From NCBI GenBank assembly GCA_936450465.1, contig OW388294.1, forward strand, positions 806,001 to 870,000: 64,000 nucleotides of DNA, written 5' to 3'. Below the pieces are notes generated by a model. The model worked only from the letters and a program-made list of their open reading frames with translations, did not search any database and was not told where the DNA came from. Numbering within the stretch: position 1 is the stretch's first letter; every line of letters starts with the position of its first letter. Source of the DNA: Gibbula magus (taxonomy: Eukaryota > Mollusca > Gastropoda > Trochida > Trochidae). A program made the translations under genes and the position numbers. Shown here one piece after another: positions 24,115 through 36,900 of the stretch.

Positions 24115-25137
24115 CAGTGGGGACCAACAAGTCAGCTAGCTGTATCCAACAAGTCGAGTCAGTCTATCGTTACTACCTCCAGCTTTACAACATACACAGT
24201 GGGGACCAACACGTCAGCTAGCTGTATCCAAGTCGAGTCAGTCTATCCTTACTACCTCCAGCTTTACAACATACACAGTGGGGACCAACAAGTCAGCTAG
24301 CTGTATCCAACAAGTCGAGTCAGTCTATCGTTACTACCTCCAGCTTTACAACATACACAGTGGGGACCAACAAGTCAGCTAGCTGTATCCAGGTCGAGTC
24401 AGTCTATCCTTACTACCTCCAGTTTTACAACGTACAAAGTGGGGACCAACAAGTCAGCTAGCTGTATCCAGGTCGAGTCAGTCTATCCTTACTACCTCCA
24501 GCTTTACAACATACACAGTGGGGACCAACAAGTCAGCTAGCTGTATCCAAGTCGAGTCAGTCTATCCTTACTACCACCAGCTTTACAACATACACAGTGG
24601 GGAGCAACAAGTCAGCTAGCTGTATCCAAGTCGAGTCAGTCTATCCTTACTATCACCAGCTTTACAACATGTACAGTGTGGACCAACAAGTCAGCTAGCT
24701 GTATCCAAGTCGAGTCAGTCTATCCTTACTATCACCAGCTTTACAACATATACAGTGGGGAGCAACAAGTCAGCTAGCTGTATCCAAGTCGAGTCAGTCT
24801 ATCCTTACTATCACCAGCTTTACAACATATACAGTGGGGACCAACAAGTCAGCTAGCTGTATCCAAGTCGAGTCAGTCTATCCTTACTATCACCAGCTTT
24901 ACAACATATACAGTGGGGACCAACAAGTCAGCTAGCTGTATCCAAGTCGAGTCAGTCTATCCTTACTACCTCCAGCTTTACAACATATACAGTGGGGACC
25001 AACAAGTCAGCTAGCTGTATCCAAGTCGAGTCAGTCTATCCTTACTACCACCAGCTTTACAACATATACAGTGGGGACCAACAAGTCAGCTAGCTGTATC
25101 AAAGTCGAGTCAGTCTATCCTTACTACCTCCAGCTTC
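24115..25137. repeat. 79-bp tandem repeat, about 13 copies
   Basis: The unit starts CAGTGGGGACCAACAAGTCA and continues with GCTAGCTGTATCCAAGTCGA and CTTTACAACATA. Some early copies carry a 5-bp insertion (CCAACAAGTCG for CCAAGTCG), and these alternate with short copies, implying two-unit block duplication. AGCTAGCT is palindromic in each unit. Confidence 0.95.
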
Positions 25138-28100
25138 ATTCTTTGTCAAGGCTGCCATGTTCATTTACAAAATGTCAACGCTATTGGATTTAAAATTGTC
25201 ATTCCTTCTTCGTACGTCTATGAATACCTGCAATGTACATGGTACATGTATTTCAATACATCAATACGTACATTGATTATTTCTTATCAGTTGATACTGT
25301 AGAAAATATGATTTTTCTCTATTTAAAGTTTGTTTTATGCTGGACTATTATTAATTTCAGTTTATTATATTAGGCATAATACCTTTCTTTACACGTGTAT
25401 TACATGCTGGCCTACAGAGGTCAAATATCTTACATTTTGAACCAAACAGACAAGATGGTTTGTATTTGTAACCTAATACATCGGAACTTCTTGCCCGTCA
25501 TTTACACGTGTAGTTCATGATCCCCTACCCTTTGTATATGGAATATGATCCGACTAATCTCCCAACCTCCGAGCAGCATCACACGGGCACCTGGCTCCCC
25601 CTTGTCTTCTATCTCAATCTCGTCATTCGTTGGTTCTCTTGCCGCTCCATGATATTAGCTTTCGAGCCTTTGATACAGTCCAGGTCCTCTTTTAGCAAGT
25701 TTAGACTTTACTAAATACACAAACAAGGTCAATAAATCAACATTAAGATCGAGTAATTAACAGTTAGAAAATTTTCAAAGACGATATTTTAATATTCACG
25801 CGTACATTTTGATGGGACACTTTTAAAGTATTTTTCTTTTATTCTTTACCAAAAAATAAAAATCAATTACCTTTATCACTCTACAATGTCTTGATGATGG
25901 GGGACACACACACATATTTATCTATCTAGATTCTATCAAAATTATATTACATCCCAATCCTGTAAATTTCATCTAAAATACTGTATTGATGACATGCCGT
26001 TCAGAAAGATCCCAGAACGCTGTCATACATAACGACATGGAGGAAGCCGTCAACCGCGTTATTTAGTTCATAATTCAATATGCAGATTTAGTCTTTAATT
26101 GGTATTCAAGAGAAGATATATTAATATAAAGACGACATTTCTTATAAGTTTGGCTTAACATTCTATAAATACATATTAATATGAAATGATTGTCAGTCAA
26201 GATAATTCTCTTGCGTGAAGGGTGTATCCCGGCGCATGTCCTAGCGAGATTAAAGCACGTCATAAAGAGTCTCAGACCCAGCCCATGACGTCCATCTCGG
26301 TAAATCAAGACTCTTGGAAGATCTTGGGACGGGCCATGCCTATGTGAGAGCTTTCAATGTCCTCTTATGCCTTGTGTCCCGCCATGCACGTGTGCTGTAA
26401 AAACTAAAATTGGTTCAAATAAGCTATTTGTTCTGACATTGTTCTCCACTTGATATAATGAATGAGGAAGGCTTCTCTTAACACTCCAGAGGGGGAGGGG
26501 GAGGGGTGGAGAGGGTCAGGACAGAACGTCTTACGCGGTTCCTTGGTATATTGGTTTACTTCATATTGACATCAAGGAAACACTTTATGATGATTGATTT
26601 GTCCTAAACATGTCTTAAACCTATCATAAACCACGATATGTGATGAATCCGCCAGCCTCGCCCTTGAATTGACAGAATTCCTGAAATTACTTCTTGATTA
26701 GTACAAGTAATCATCGTGCAACGTTAATTGTAGTTTAAACTGGGTAATTTCTCATTTGGATATTGAATAATATATTCATGGTAATAATGGTTGACACCCC
26801 CTAATAATTATAGGAATAAAATGTTATATAAACAACGTGTCAGTTTCGATTCTTTTTTAGGTTAAACATGTCGTTTTGTGAATAGCATTTGCTATTTCTC
26901 CTTTTTCTCCTATTTCTACTTTAAAATACCAAAGAAAGAGGAATATAAGAAAAATGAAATATATTATATGTATCGTGAGATCTTGGCATTGGTATATCGT
27001 TACAGTGTTTGAGTGTTCTCTTTTTCGTTTTAATAAATAATGAAAAGTTGCACCTAAAAAAAAATTCTACTGAACCCAAATATACACAATATCTTTCACG
27101 GAGTCTCAATCGCACACAATACATACGTGTCAAGTATTATGTAGTATACATTGTGTGTTTGTGATATTTTATTTCGAATTATTATCGAACAATATTAATT
27201 AAATTTGCTAAATCATTGTCAACCATTTTTACCATGAGTATATCATTGCAGTTAGTTTGTTATCAATTTAGTATAAATACTTTTGCGTATTATACCTAAC
27301 TGTACCTACTGTGGTTGTGTCAAGGTGTAATCTCACATGCCAACCAGACAATATCAGCTATACCGCTCCTCCACGTGACCAGTTCACGAGAGTGCAAGTT
27401 CCATGATGATGATTGGTTCATTATAAAGTGTCCAATGATATATGCAGACTTATTATGGATGTATAACTCGTTCTATCCTCGGACCTTAAAACGAAGTGAT
27501 ACGTTTTCTTTGGTATATAGCATACGTCTTTGAATGGCATTTATGCATTCTGGGTCATTATATCATGTATATTATATTAATAGAATAAAGCACTTTGGGA
27601 ATTTAAGGAAATACATGGATGAAATTTGAAAACGAGAATTATTTATTTAGCGATGATGAAATAAACTCTGTTAACAGATCATTTAAATGTTAAATGTTAC
27701 AGTGATGACATTAAGATTGACCATTTTTAATTAAATTAATCAATGTTAATTGATATCGATAATGGTTTAAATGAATCTAAATGTGCTCATTATTTTATCA
27801 TAAAGAAACTTTGAATTGATATTAATTACAATAATCTAAAGTGAGTAATTCATTATTGAAGTAAACGATAATGTCTTAGAGATATTATAAAAAATATCCA
27901 AAACTAAAAGACTTTGACAATTTTTAGAATATGACGGGGAGATATATAACGGATATATAAAATCTATATACTAAGATGGTACATAAAGGCGGAGAGTTCG
28001 CTGATCATGAAAGGAAAATCTAAGGATTCAATTTGAACTTTAAACCACATACTGGCGAAATAAAATTTGATTTTAATTTGATAAAATCGAAATTCCATAC

Positions 28101-28650
28101 TTGATGGAATGTAACTTTCATGAAATTATAAACACGATTTAATAACAGATTTAATAACAGACAACTTAACCGAACTGACTTTTACTCTATTTCTAATGTT
28201 GAACTATTTGCCAACTGACAAGCTGAAAATAGCAAATTTGAATTTCCAAGCTGAAATTCCGCCAGTTGGGTTGAGATGTGCAGTCCAGATGTGACCCGAA
28301 ACTGCATTGTCAAATGTAGGAAGTGAAAATCGGTTTTTTTCTTTGTCCGAAAGGACACGTTCGTCCCAACATTTATTTGCTTGAGCAAACGATGGGTTCA
28401 AACTCGATACCTTCAACAAATAGCCTCACGATCTTAGACCTTAACATTTTTGTTCAGACGGCTTAAAAAAGCAATACTTCCGATTCACGTTTTGGCAACT
28501 CCGATGTTTCTGTTTAAAGGAATATACTTGTTAGTTTGAAGGGAGCTGCACACATAGAATATACTAATACAGCAGTGTTCTGAAACAGTTCGTCCTCGGG
28601 AAAGATGACATAAATGCATCTGTCCATCAGGTCATGTTTGAACTTCAGTT
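25138..28650. other. 3.5-kb AT-rich single-copy region
   Basis: No gene is supported. A G-quadruplex-capable G-run at 26491-26515 is listed separately. The 27560-28180 part is very AT-rich. Overlapping minus frames at 28182-28419 have no recognisable family. Confidence 0.5.
26491..26515 (+). other. G-quadruplex motif
   Basis: GGGGGAGGGGGAGGGG followed by TGGAGAGGG gives four runs of three or more G with loops of 1, 1 and 6 nt, satisfying the standard G3+N1-7 rule. It stands alone in AT-rich DNA. Confidence 0.7.
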
Positions 28651-28689
28651 TATTTACCTATCTTCTCTGTTGGTTTGGAACCAGAAGAG

Positions 28690-28940
28690 CGGCCGGTATT
28701 TGCCGATGTTTGCCGATGACGTAAGTGTGAGCAGCCGATGTTTACCAAAGTAATAGCGCTAAACCTCTGTCACGGTCACGCTAGTTTTTCGGCGCAGTGT
28801 TGGGAGCTTAAGTCAGTGACATGGTGGACTGTGGGCTTAGCGTGCACATGTATCACTGCGGAGAATAGTATCGCTGTATGGAGCTCAGGCCAGAATCGGT
28901 CAAACGCGTTCGGATAAGGTCGGGTTTTGGAATCGTCGAG
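28690..28940 (+). other. candidate promoter and first exon
   Basis: This stretch is richer in CpG than its surroundings. TGACGTAA, a CRE-like site, occurs at 28717-28724 (the same bases could serve as a GTAAGT donor). A short upstream ORF (ATG at about 28848, stop at about 28868) precedes ATG 28878, which opens 21 codons ending exactly at GAG|GTGAGTT (28940/28941, phase 0). The predicted peptide is basic and Arg-rich, beginning MELRPESVKRVRIRSGF. No downstream exon is recognised. It is the best hint of a host gene start in the window, but remains unproven. Confidence 0.3.
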
Positions 28941-30331
28941 GTGAGTTTATCAACTATCTGTTTTGTGTATGTCATTATCATAATTGCTCATGCATCTACT
29001 TGAGACAGGTTGGGTGTTTAAAATAACAAAAACATTAATATCATTCATGTAATATACTCGATTGATTATCAAGGATGGCTAAATATTAATAATCACCAGG
29101 TTAGAAGGCTTACACCTAGAAACAAGCTACTGATAAATGTTAACCTTAAATATAGTTTGCTTGCTTAAAAAACATTACCTGCGGTCTTTTTTGTATATTT
29201 GATAAGATAAGTCATTCACACAAAATGATAAATTATTAAATCAATACGTGTAACTTAATAATAAGGGCATTTGTAATGCGCTGAAATTCCGCACCTCAGA
29301 GGAGCACACCCAAAGCGCTAAAATAATATAGTGGATACATGTATTTACAAATGTACAACTGGAAAGATGAGATTATTAATAGCGAAGAAACAGGAAAGTT
29401 TTAAGTCTGGACTTGACGGCTTGTAGGGTAGGGGAGGGTTTCAAGTCAAGGGGAAGTAAGTTCCATAATGTGCCTGATATATCCCTGGAGGAAATTTAGA
29501 AGTGGCATACATAAGAACAGGGAGATTTTATGGGTAACAACATTCGTTTCGTAGTATATACTCACTCCTTCACATTCCACTCGACGAAAGAGTGAGTATA
29601 TACTCCGAAACGTCGTGTATTTTCACATTGAGAAGTTGTTGCTATGGTTATTTGTTGATTTATCTCAGTTCTTTGATTATTATTTGTAACCAACACCCTC
29701 AAATTTACACACACACACACACACAAAAGAACACTTGCTATCGATATATTTATTATTGATGTGAATTAATTTTCATGTATTCAGAAACGTCATTTCAGTT
29801 TGGATGTTGTTCATATCACGTTATAGATAGCTTGTATTCTATCTATTCAAATAACTCGTCTGATACTTGCTGATACTAATTCAACTCGGACCAACCAGAC
29901 TTTCTTTGATCTTCAGTTTGCAACTTAAATACATGGATCTGTTAGTAAAGGCATGTTTGAGAAATCTTTGGTTAACAACGCACCAATACGGCAGTCGTTA
30001 ATATTGGCAATAGTATCATTTTCATATCACCAGTGTGTTAGTGTGTGAGTGTGTTAGTGTGTTAGTGTGTTAGTGTGTTAGTGAATGTTCGACAGAACAA
30101 CGAAAAGTACAGTGGTATTTGTTTTTGTGGTGATAATTGTGATATCGGCTCTTGACTGATTCAATCACTGTATTTGTCTTTAGGATATCGTCACTTCTTT
30201 CTTAGATTTGTGATTGATGTAAATTATGTAATGTAATTACTGTTTCTACTGGTGGCGATATAGGTATATACATACAGTGTATGAGATGAAGCTTCGCGTT
30301 GAACATTTCAGTGTTTTAGCTGCAAAACATT
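28941..30331. other. single-copy region with inverted repeat and microsatellites
   Basis: About 29270-29330 contains two GCGCT motifs resembling a dispersed short repeat. A near-perfect inverted repeat lies at 29547-29616 (listed). CA repeats occur at 29708-29725 and a GTGTTAGT repeat at about 30032-30082. Confidence 0.55.
29547..29616. other. inverted repeat, arms about 23 bp
   Basis: The left arm CGTTTCGTAGTATATACTCA plus CTC and the right arm GAGTGAGTATATACTCCGAA plus ACG are reverse complements with one mismatch, around a loop of about 22 nt. It could form a stem-loop or be a terminal palindrome of a small element. Confidence 0.75.
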
Positions 30332-31175
30332 AGTGATAGATATACTATGGTGTTCCATGAATGCATATGAACAGATGTAAATCAGATATAATCACTGAAT
30401 GCACATGAACACATGTAAATCAGATATATTCACTGAATGCACATGAACACATGTAAATCAGTGATAGGTATAAGATGGTATTCACTGAATGCTTATGAAC
30501 ACATGTAAAATCAGTGATAGGTAAAAGATGGTATTCTCTGAATGCGTGAATACATTTAAATCAGTGATAGATATAAGATGGTATTCACTGAATGCGTGAA
30601 CACATTTAAATCAGTGATAAATATAATATTGTATTCACTGAATGCGTGAACACGTTTAAATCAGTGATAGATATAAGAAGGTATTCACTGAATGCATATG
30701 AACACATTTAAATCAGATATATTCACTGAATGCATATGAACACATGTAAATCAGTGATAGGTATAAAATGGTATTCTCTGAATGCGTGAACACATTTAAA
30801 TCAGTGATAAATATAATATTGCATTCACTGAATGCGTGAACACGTTTAAATCAGTGATAGATATAAGAAGGTATTCCCTGAATGCATATGAACACATGTA
30901 AATCAGATATATTCACTCAATGCATGTCATGTTAATCAGTGATAGATATAAGATGGTATTCACTGAATGCATATGAACACATGTATAATTAGTGATAGGT
31001 ATAAGATTGTATTCTCTGAATGCGTGAACACATTTAAATCAGTGATAGATATAAGATGGTATTCTCTGAATGCGTGAACACTTTTAAATCAGTGATAAAT
31101 ATAATATTGTATTCACTGAATGCGTGAACACGTTTAAATCAGTGATAGATATAAGAAGGTATTCCCTGAATGCCA
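30332..31175. repeat. degenerate tandem repeat of about 50 bp, about 16 copies
   Basis: The unit includes GAATGCGTGAACACATTTAA, ATCAGTGATAGATATAAGAT and GGTATTCACT. Copies differ in length: some have TGCATATGAACACATG instead of TGCGTGAACACATT, and some lack the GATAGATATAAG part. It is older and more diverged than the other arrays. Identical runs of three variants recur (for example near 30590-30700 and 30785-30880), showing block duplication. Confidence 0.85.
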
Positions 31176-31489
31176 GGGAATGATGTATTCACACGTTTAG
31201 TTAATCTGAACTGTGCCAGGTGCCCCTGGATGCAACAGGGGGTGCTGTGACTGACACAGTGCAGACAGTTCTCAGCTGCAGTTGGTCAGTGCAGCGACTG
31301 ATGCACCAACTCTTTCCCTTGCGTTATGTATGTTCATTAGCATAGCTTGAATAGAATACACGTGAGTTGAACTATGACAGTGATTTTAAAGTTCATAGTT
31401 CCTTTCTGGCATTTGGTCTCTGTACCGCTGTATAATGCCACCAAGAGCACAAACGTTATATCCATTTATCACCCAAAACTGTGTTCCAC

Positions 31490-31527
31490 AGGAGATATCG
31501 CTTGTGTGAGATCAAGCGATATCTCCT
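31490..31527. other. 14-bp perfect hairpin
   Basis: AGGAGATATCGCTT (31490-31503) pairs with AAGCGATATCTCCT (31514-31527) around a 10-nt loop. A third copy of AGGAGATATCG follows directly at about 31528, so the motif appears as inverted and direct copies. Confidence 0.8.
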
Positions 31528-31749
31528 AGGAGATATCGTTTTGGAAGTAGATTTTTGGACAATGCCCTGCCGCCGTCAACTGCATGACATCACAATGTTT
31601 TTCCATCATCAAGTAATGATATCACAATGCTATGACGTCATAACTATGATGACGTCACAATGCTTTGACCTCGCCGCACTTGAAGTCAAATGGCAGACAA
31701 GTGCTCACTATTTTCACATAAACGTAATAAGAGAGATTTATAGATGATA

Positions 31750-31853
31750 AATATAATCTCACCCTCGTGTCTTGGAATATATCAACACTGGTTGATAAAA
31801 GTAACAAAACATTTATCAACTTGTGTTGATATATTTGATATCAGAAGACACTT
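31750..31853. mobile_element. foldback element, MITE-like
   Basis: Two arms of about 45-50 bp are imperfect reverse complements. Left: AATCTCACCCTCGTGTCTTG then AATATATCAACACTGGTTGA. Right: TTTATCAACTTGTGTTGATA then AGAAGACACTTGGGTGATAT. The inner 24 bp differ at about three positions, and the loop is about 12 nt. The whole folds into one long hairpin, as foldback MITEs do. No target-site duplication is obvious. Confidence 0.55.
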
Positions 31854-33200
31854 GGGTGATATTCTCTATTTAACATAACATAAGATAAGAATATATTAAA
31901 TATATTTTGGAACTTTCTTTTCTGAGAGTGAATTTAATTGAATGTCCAAGTAACAAGAACAGAATACAGAACACTTTCTGGTGAATACATCTGATCATCT
32001 GTCAAGCGTTCAGACTCAAACTTCATGATCACAACTATCGTACCGCAGTGGAAACCCAGTAATGCTGGGTTGACAGGGGCATATACTAATTACCGGTAGT
32101 TTATTAACTTACACAGGGTAACAGTGAGGGTAACACCCTCAGCGAGGGAAATGCGACGTACGTGACTTCGTACTGATCGTTTTGATTTGCCATATTTCTC
32201 TGCGGTAATTATTTTATTGAATATGAATCAAACTATAACTTTCCCACATACGCTCAACAGCTGTCCGCTGTTTCATTCACACACACATACACTGTGACTA
32301 ATGTCCACTGGAAGCCTCGTCTCCTGGCTCCGTGTAATCCAACACAGGTTGCATGTAACGTATCTCATGTTTGTTAGTTGATTTAATTCATGTTTGAAAT
32401 AGAAAACCAGAAAAAGTGACCAGCTGCTCTCTTCAGTCTGTGTTATGTCACAACCAGACCAAGCTCATGTACTCTCATCACGCACCGCCAGCAGTCGACC
32501 CGTCCCCTGTTGTGTCACAAGCAGATCTGTTTCGCCCTGTGTTCCCAGGCTAATGCATCATTAGTGATGCATCAGTTCCCAACCGGAGAACAATTCAACG
32601 TGTATCTGTTCATGTTACATCTTTGTTCTTGTTACTAAGGTCTGGTCTTTTCCTGAAAATTCCTGTTTATTTGACAGTGTTTGACAATTTATTCATTAGT
32701 TTGTCTCATTTTTCCCCACTCCTGTGTGTAAACCATTCGACCTCTGGAACCATATACGACACTTTACGGTAAATTACGTCGAATGTTACGCCAGGACCAG
32801 ATCGATCTATACACAGTGCTATGAGTAAGGCAATTAATGGAATAGACATCAGCAAGCACTCTATTAGAATATGATTAATCATGTTTTTATTTAGTCTTTG
32901 ATTTTCAAAGTATTAGGAAAGCTAGACCTCCTTGTTTTCAGGGCTTCTAACTCTATATACAATGGGACCAGCAGCTAGGAGATCAGTTTGGATTTGTCAA
33001 ACGACAATAGTTTGCTTAGAAGAGAACTTTTCGTTCATACATATACTCTCCTGGTGTGATTGTAAGTAAGTTTGTAGTGGAATATAATAAACACCTCAGT
33101 GTTCCTGAATACCAAAATATTAAATAAAAGAATAGAATACGAGATGAATCTGTCTGGGATAAAACACGAGATCTATCTAAGCCAAGAGGTAGTCTTACTG

Positions 33201-33255
33201 TTAGACTCACAATTTAGTTTGTCTACATTGGCTGAATAATGACCTAGCCTATACT
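33201..33255. mobile_element. third copy of the transposon right-end motif
   Basis: AATTTAGTTTGTCTACATTG then GCTGAATAATGACCTAGCCT and ATACTAAAG parallel the right part of the 12400-12556 element (TTTAGTTTATCTAGACTTGC, TGAATAATGATCTAGACTG, TATTAAA). Just upstream, AGTCTTACTGTTAGACTCAC may be a diverged left palindrome. The 60-bp satellite begins immediately after ACTAAAG, so the satellite edge sits at or inside an element of this family. Confidence 0.5.
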
Positions 33256-33830
33256 AAAGACTATGGAACCAGTGCTATGTGGACTGTTTGATCTATTAGT
33301 ATACAGTAATAAGGCTAGGACTATGGAACCAGTGCTATGTGGACTGTTTGATCTATTAGTATACAGTTATAAGGCTAGGACTATGGAACCAGTGCTATGT
33401 GGACTGTTTGATCTGTTAGTATACAGTTATAAGGCTAGGACTATGGAACCAGTACTATGTGGACTGTTTGATCTGTTAGTATACAGTAATAAGGCTAGAA
33501 CTATGGATCCAGTGCTATGTGGACTGTTTGATCTGTTAGTATACAGTAATAAGGCTAGGACTATGGAACCAGTGCTATGTGGACTGTTTGATCTGTTAGT
33601 ATACAGTAATAAGGCTAGGACTATGGAACCAGTACTATGTGGACTGTTTGATCTGTTAGTATACAGTTATAAGGCTAGGACTATGGATCCAGTGCTATGT
33701 GGACTGTTTCATCTGTTAGTATACAGTAATAAGGCTAGGACTATGGAACCAGTGCTATGTGGACTGTTTGATCTGTTAGTATACAGTAATAAGGCTAGGA
33801 CTATGGAACCAGTGCTATGTGGACTGTTTG
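33256..33830. repeat. 60-bp satellite, left segment, 9.5 monomers
   Basis: The monomer reads ATGGAACCAGTGCTATGTGG, ACTGTTTGATCTGTTAGTAT, ACAGTAATAAGGCTAGGACT. The segment is cut at 33830 by the retrotransposon. Its order of variants, including the rare TTTCATCTG monomer (33708) and AGAACTATGGATCC (33497), matches the monomers at about 39390-39890, so this left piece is a higher-order copy of satellite on the other side. Confidence 0.97.
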
Positions 33831-33962
33831 AATGAATGAATGAATGAATTTCTTTATTTCCTCCAATGATAATCGAAGATTACATAGACATTAATCAATT
33901 ACATACATGTACAAAAGGAATTCACAAAATACATTCTTTACAATATTAACAACAATGGTGCT

Positions 33963-36900
33963 TCAGAAATGATTCCTCAGATAATTCTTTAAGGAATATA
34001 TATATTTACAAAATTGAAGTACAATGGTTTGCCATGATGTTGCATCGAGCCCGGGTATGTCTAAGTGTGCACCACAAAATAGTGAAAGGGCATCTTCATC
34101 ATCTAACAATTCAATATGTACATATAAATCTACATCAAGTTCATCAAGTAAAGTTGAATAGAATTCATTTCTTTGACATATTAGAGATTCGCAGTGTAAA
34201 ACTATATGGGAGTCGTGATCAAAGCAGTGCTTATTACAGAGTGTACATTCCTTTGAAAATTTTGCTTTTGAACTGAGTTGTACATTTAGTTGAATGTGGG
34301 CTTTATATTCTGGGTAAATGTCTATTAGATTGTAGAGTCTGTGCATACTTAAACGTTGATGAATTCGTGCATATCTGGACATATCTTCTCTTATAGAGAG
34401 TTTAAATTTCCACTGAGTTTCTTCATAAGAACAGATAGAGTTTATAACTGTTCTGCGCCACACTGCCTTTGATGGGAAAATACCAGCTTGTACATAATGT
34501 TCTATATATTTGAGCAAGTTATACTTTTGTGCTGTACATAAAAGAGTGTTGCAAATACTGCGTGAGTTATTACATACATACAAATTGAGTGATAAAAAGG
34601 CACAGAAGAGCGTTTTCGTTGATGAGTTACAGCCATTGTTACAAAGTCTTCCAAGGAACAATAATTTACACTTGTCAATATAACCAACCATTGTCCAGAG
34701 ACCTAAGTTAGCACAAACAGAATATGTTGACATACGTCTGTTGAATCCTTGGATGAGACATGCAAAATATCTTTGGGTATGTTCCACTAAATAAATATCT
34801 TTACCATACAACGTTGGCAAAATTTCACAACCATAGAAACTTGTAGGTAGAATCATTCTTTTCCATATATTGACACAGGTAGTTGAACGTAAATCAGTGT
34901 TGTTAAAACCAAGTGAGCGTAGGGAATTTATAGTTTGTCTTGCCTTTTGACAATTAGCAAAAACTCTGTCTTTACAAGACAGATCACATGAAAGTAGAAT
35001 ACCGCCATATTTTACTGATGGACTTAAAGTTATAAAGGTGTTGCAAAAGAAGAATGAAATATCAGGGCATAGTTGTTTACCTTTCCGAAAAACTAACACA
35101 GTGCTTTTAGATGCATTGTATGTTAAGCGCCACCGAGAAGCATATTCAGAAACAGTATTTAGTGAACTTTGGAGTCCAGATGGGGTGGTACTTAAAAGTG
35201 TGGTATCATCTGCTAACAAGACTGAAGGTACATCAATACCATATACACATATACCATTGTTACCAGATCTTAGTTCTGTTAGTAAGTCATTTATAAAGAC
35301 AAGGAAGAACCAAGCAGACAGGACTCTACCTTGTCCAACACCTTGTTTTACAGCAAAAGTATCGGAACTATGTCCGTCATACATCACAAAAGAAGAGCTA
35401 CGGGTGTAACTGTGATACAGAAGGTCCCACATTTTGCCTGTTATACCTAGATTGTGAAGTTTTAAGAAAAGGCCATCCTGCCAAATACGGTCAAAAGCTT
35501 TCTCATTATCGAGAAAGGCTGTAAAGACTTGTGAGCCACGCTCAACATAATGTGTTACACAATCATTAAGCATAAACGCTGACATAACTGCACCATGTTC
35601 TTTTCTAAATCCAAATTGTAGGGGGTCTGGAAAACAATTATTAGTATTGCTTATATAATATTCTAGTCGTGAGAGTAATAGTTTTTCAAAGAGTTTACCT
35701 AAACAGGAGGTAAGTGTGATACCTCTGTAATTTTTAGGATCACATTTTGAACCCTTTCCTTTGTAGAGTGGAACAACCATACCCAATCTCAGAATATTGG
35801 GAAAGTACACAGCTTTCATAATCGCGTTGTACAAGGAACAAAGCTTATCTACTAACGCGTCACCGCCGTGGATTATGTGTTCATTGTTAATGTGATCCGG
35901 TCCGGGTGATTTGTTATGTTTGAGTTTGACGATGTGTTCTTTAAGCTCTGATGGTTGAATATCGGCATATAGTGCAGTGTCCGCAGCTGTAAATATATTA
36001 GGATGTGATGTTATATCTGCCAGCTTCCTTTCCACAGATGCTTTAAATTCATCATCGAAAGTATCAGAGCAATGTGGTATGGCGAGGTTAGCATAATATT
36101 CCCCCCACAGGTTACAGATAGCCTTTGATGAGTCCGCTTGGATATTGTTATATACAAGTTTGTCGATTGTTGACTGCGGGCGTCTTAGCTTACGCACCGA
36201 TTTAAAAAAGGTATTAATATCAGTTTCTGCGGTAGTTTCAAGCTCATGTGATATGTCTTTGTGCATTTTTCGTTTTGCTTGCCGCTGTAGCCGACGGAAA
36301 TTACACTTAGCTCGTTTATAGTCTCGGTATGTAGATGCGTTATCACCCCTTGGTTTGCCGTCTGCTAACCAGGTTCTCCGCGAAGTTCGCATTTGATAAT
36401 GATAATCGTTTAAACCATCACGCTTCCAATAAGGCTTAAGATAGGGTCTGAATGTTCCAGAAGGAATACAATGAGAACTGGCAGAAATAAGGGCATTGCT
36501 AATACGTTCATTATATACCTCTATATCTGCAGGTTGGGCTTCATGACAAGAAACACATATATCAGAGAGTAGTCTCTCAGTCTCCTCAGTGTAAGCATTT
36601 ATTTCAGTGGAGACAGCTTTGTGCCATTTTGGAATAGATGTTTTATGAGTTGGGGTTGTAGGTTTGGGCTGAACCTTAATCTTTATTAAACAGGGAAAGT
36701 GGTCAGAGACCGCGTAGTCACTTTGATCAAATACATAACACTGAAGTAAATTGCTTACAGCATGAGAGGGTATAACAATATAGTCAATTAGAGACTTGTA
36801 CATATCGTCCTTACTTCTCCATGTATAGCTCGGACCATGTGTGCGAGAAGTGTGTAACACATGTACAAGATTTCTATACTTGATAAGCTTTTCAAGTGTC

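Larger units (their letters stand above)
31176..33200. other. single-copy region with palindromic elements
   Basis: No gene is supported. Two inverted-repeat structures (31490-31527 and 31750-31853) are listed separately. A third, imperfect one, CTAATGCATCA/TGATGCATCAG, occurs at about 32550-32575. Confidence 0.5.

Noticed and set aside
28378..28412. tRNA-like B-box (GGTTCAAACTC)
   Set aside because: No matching A-box, acceptor stem or cloverleaf could be drawn around it.
34034..35409. Plus-strand open frames inside the retrotransposon
   Set aside because: They run antisense to the well-supported ORF2 and show no family character.
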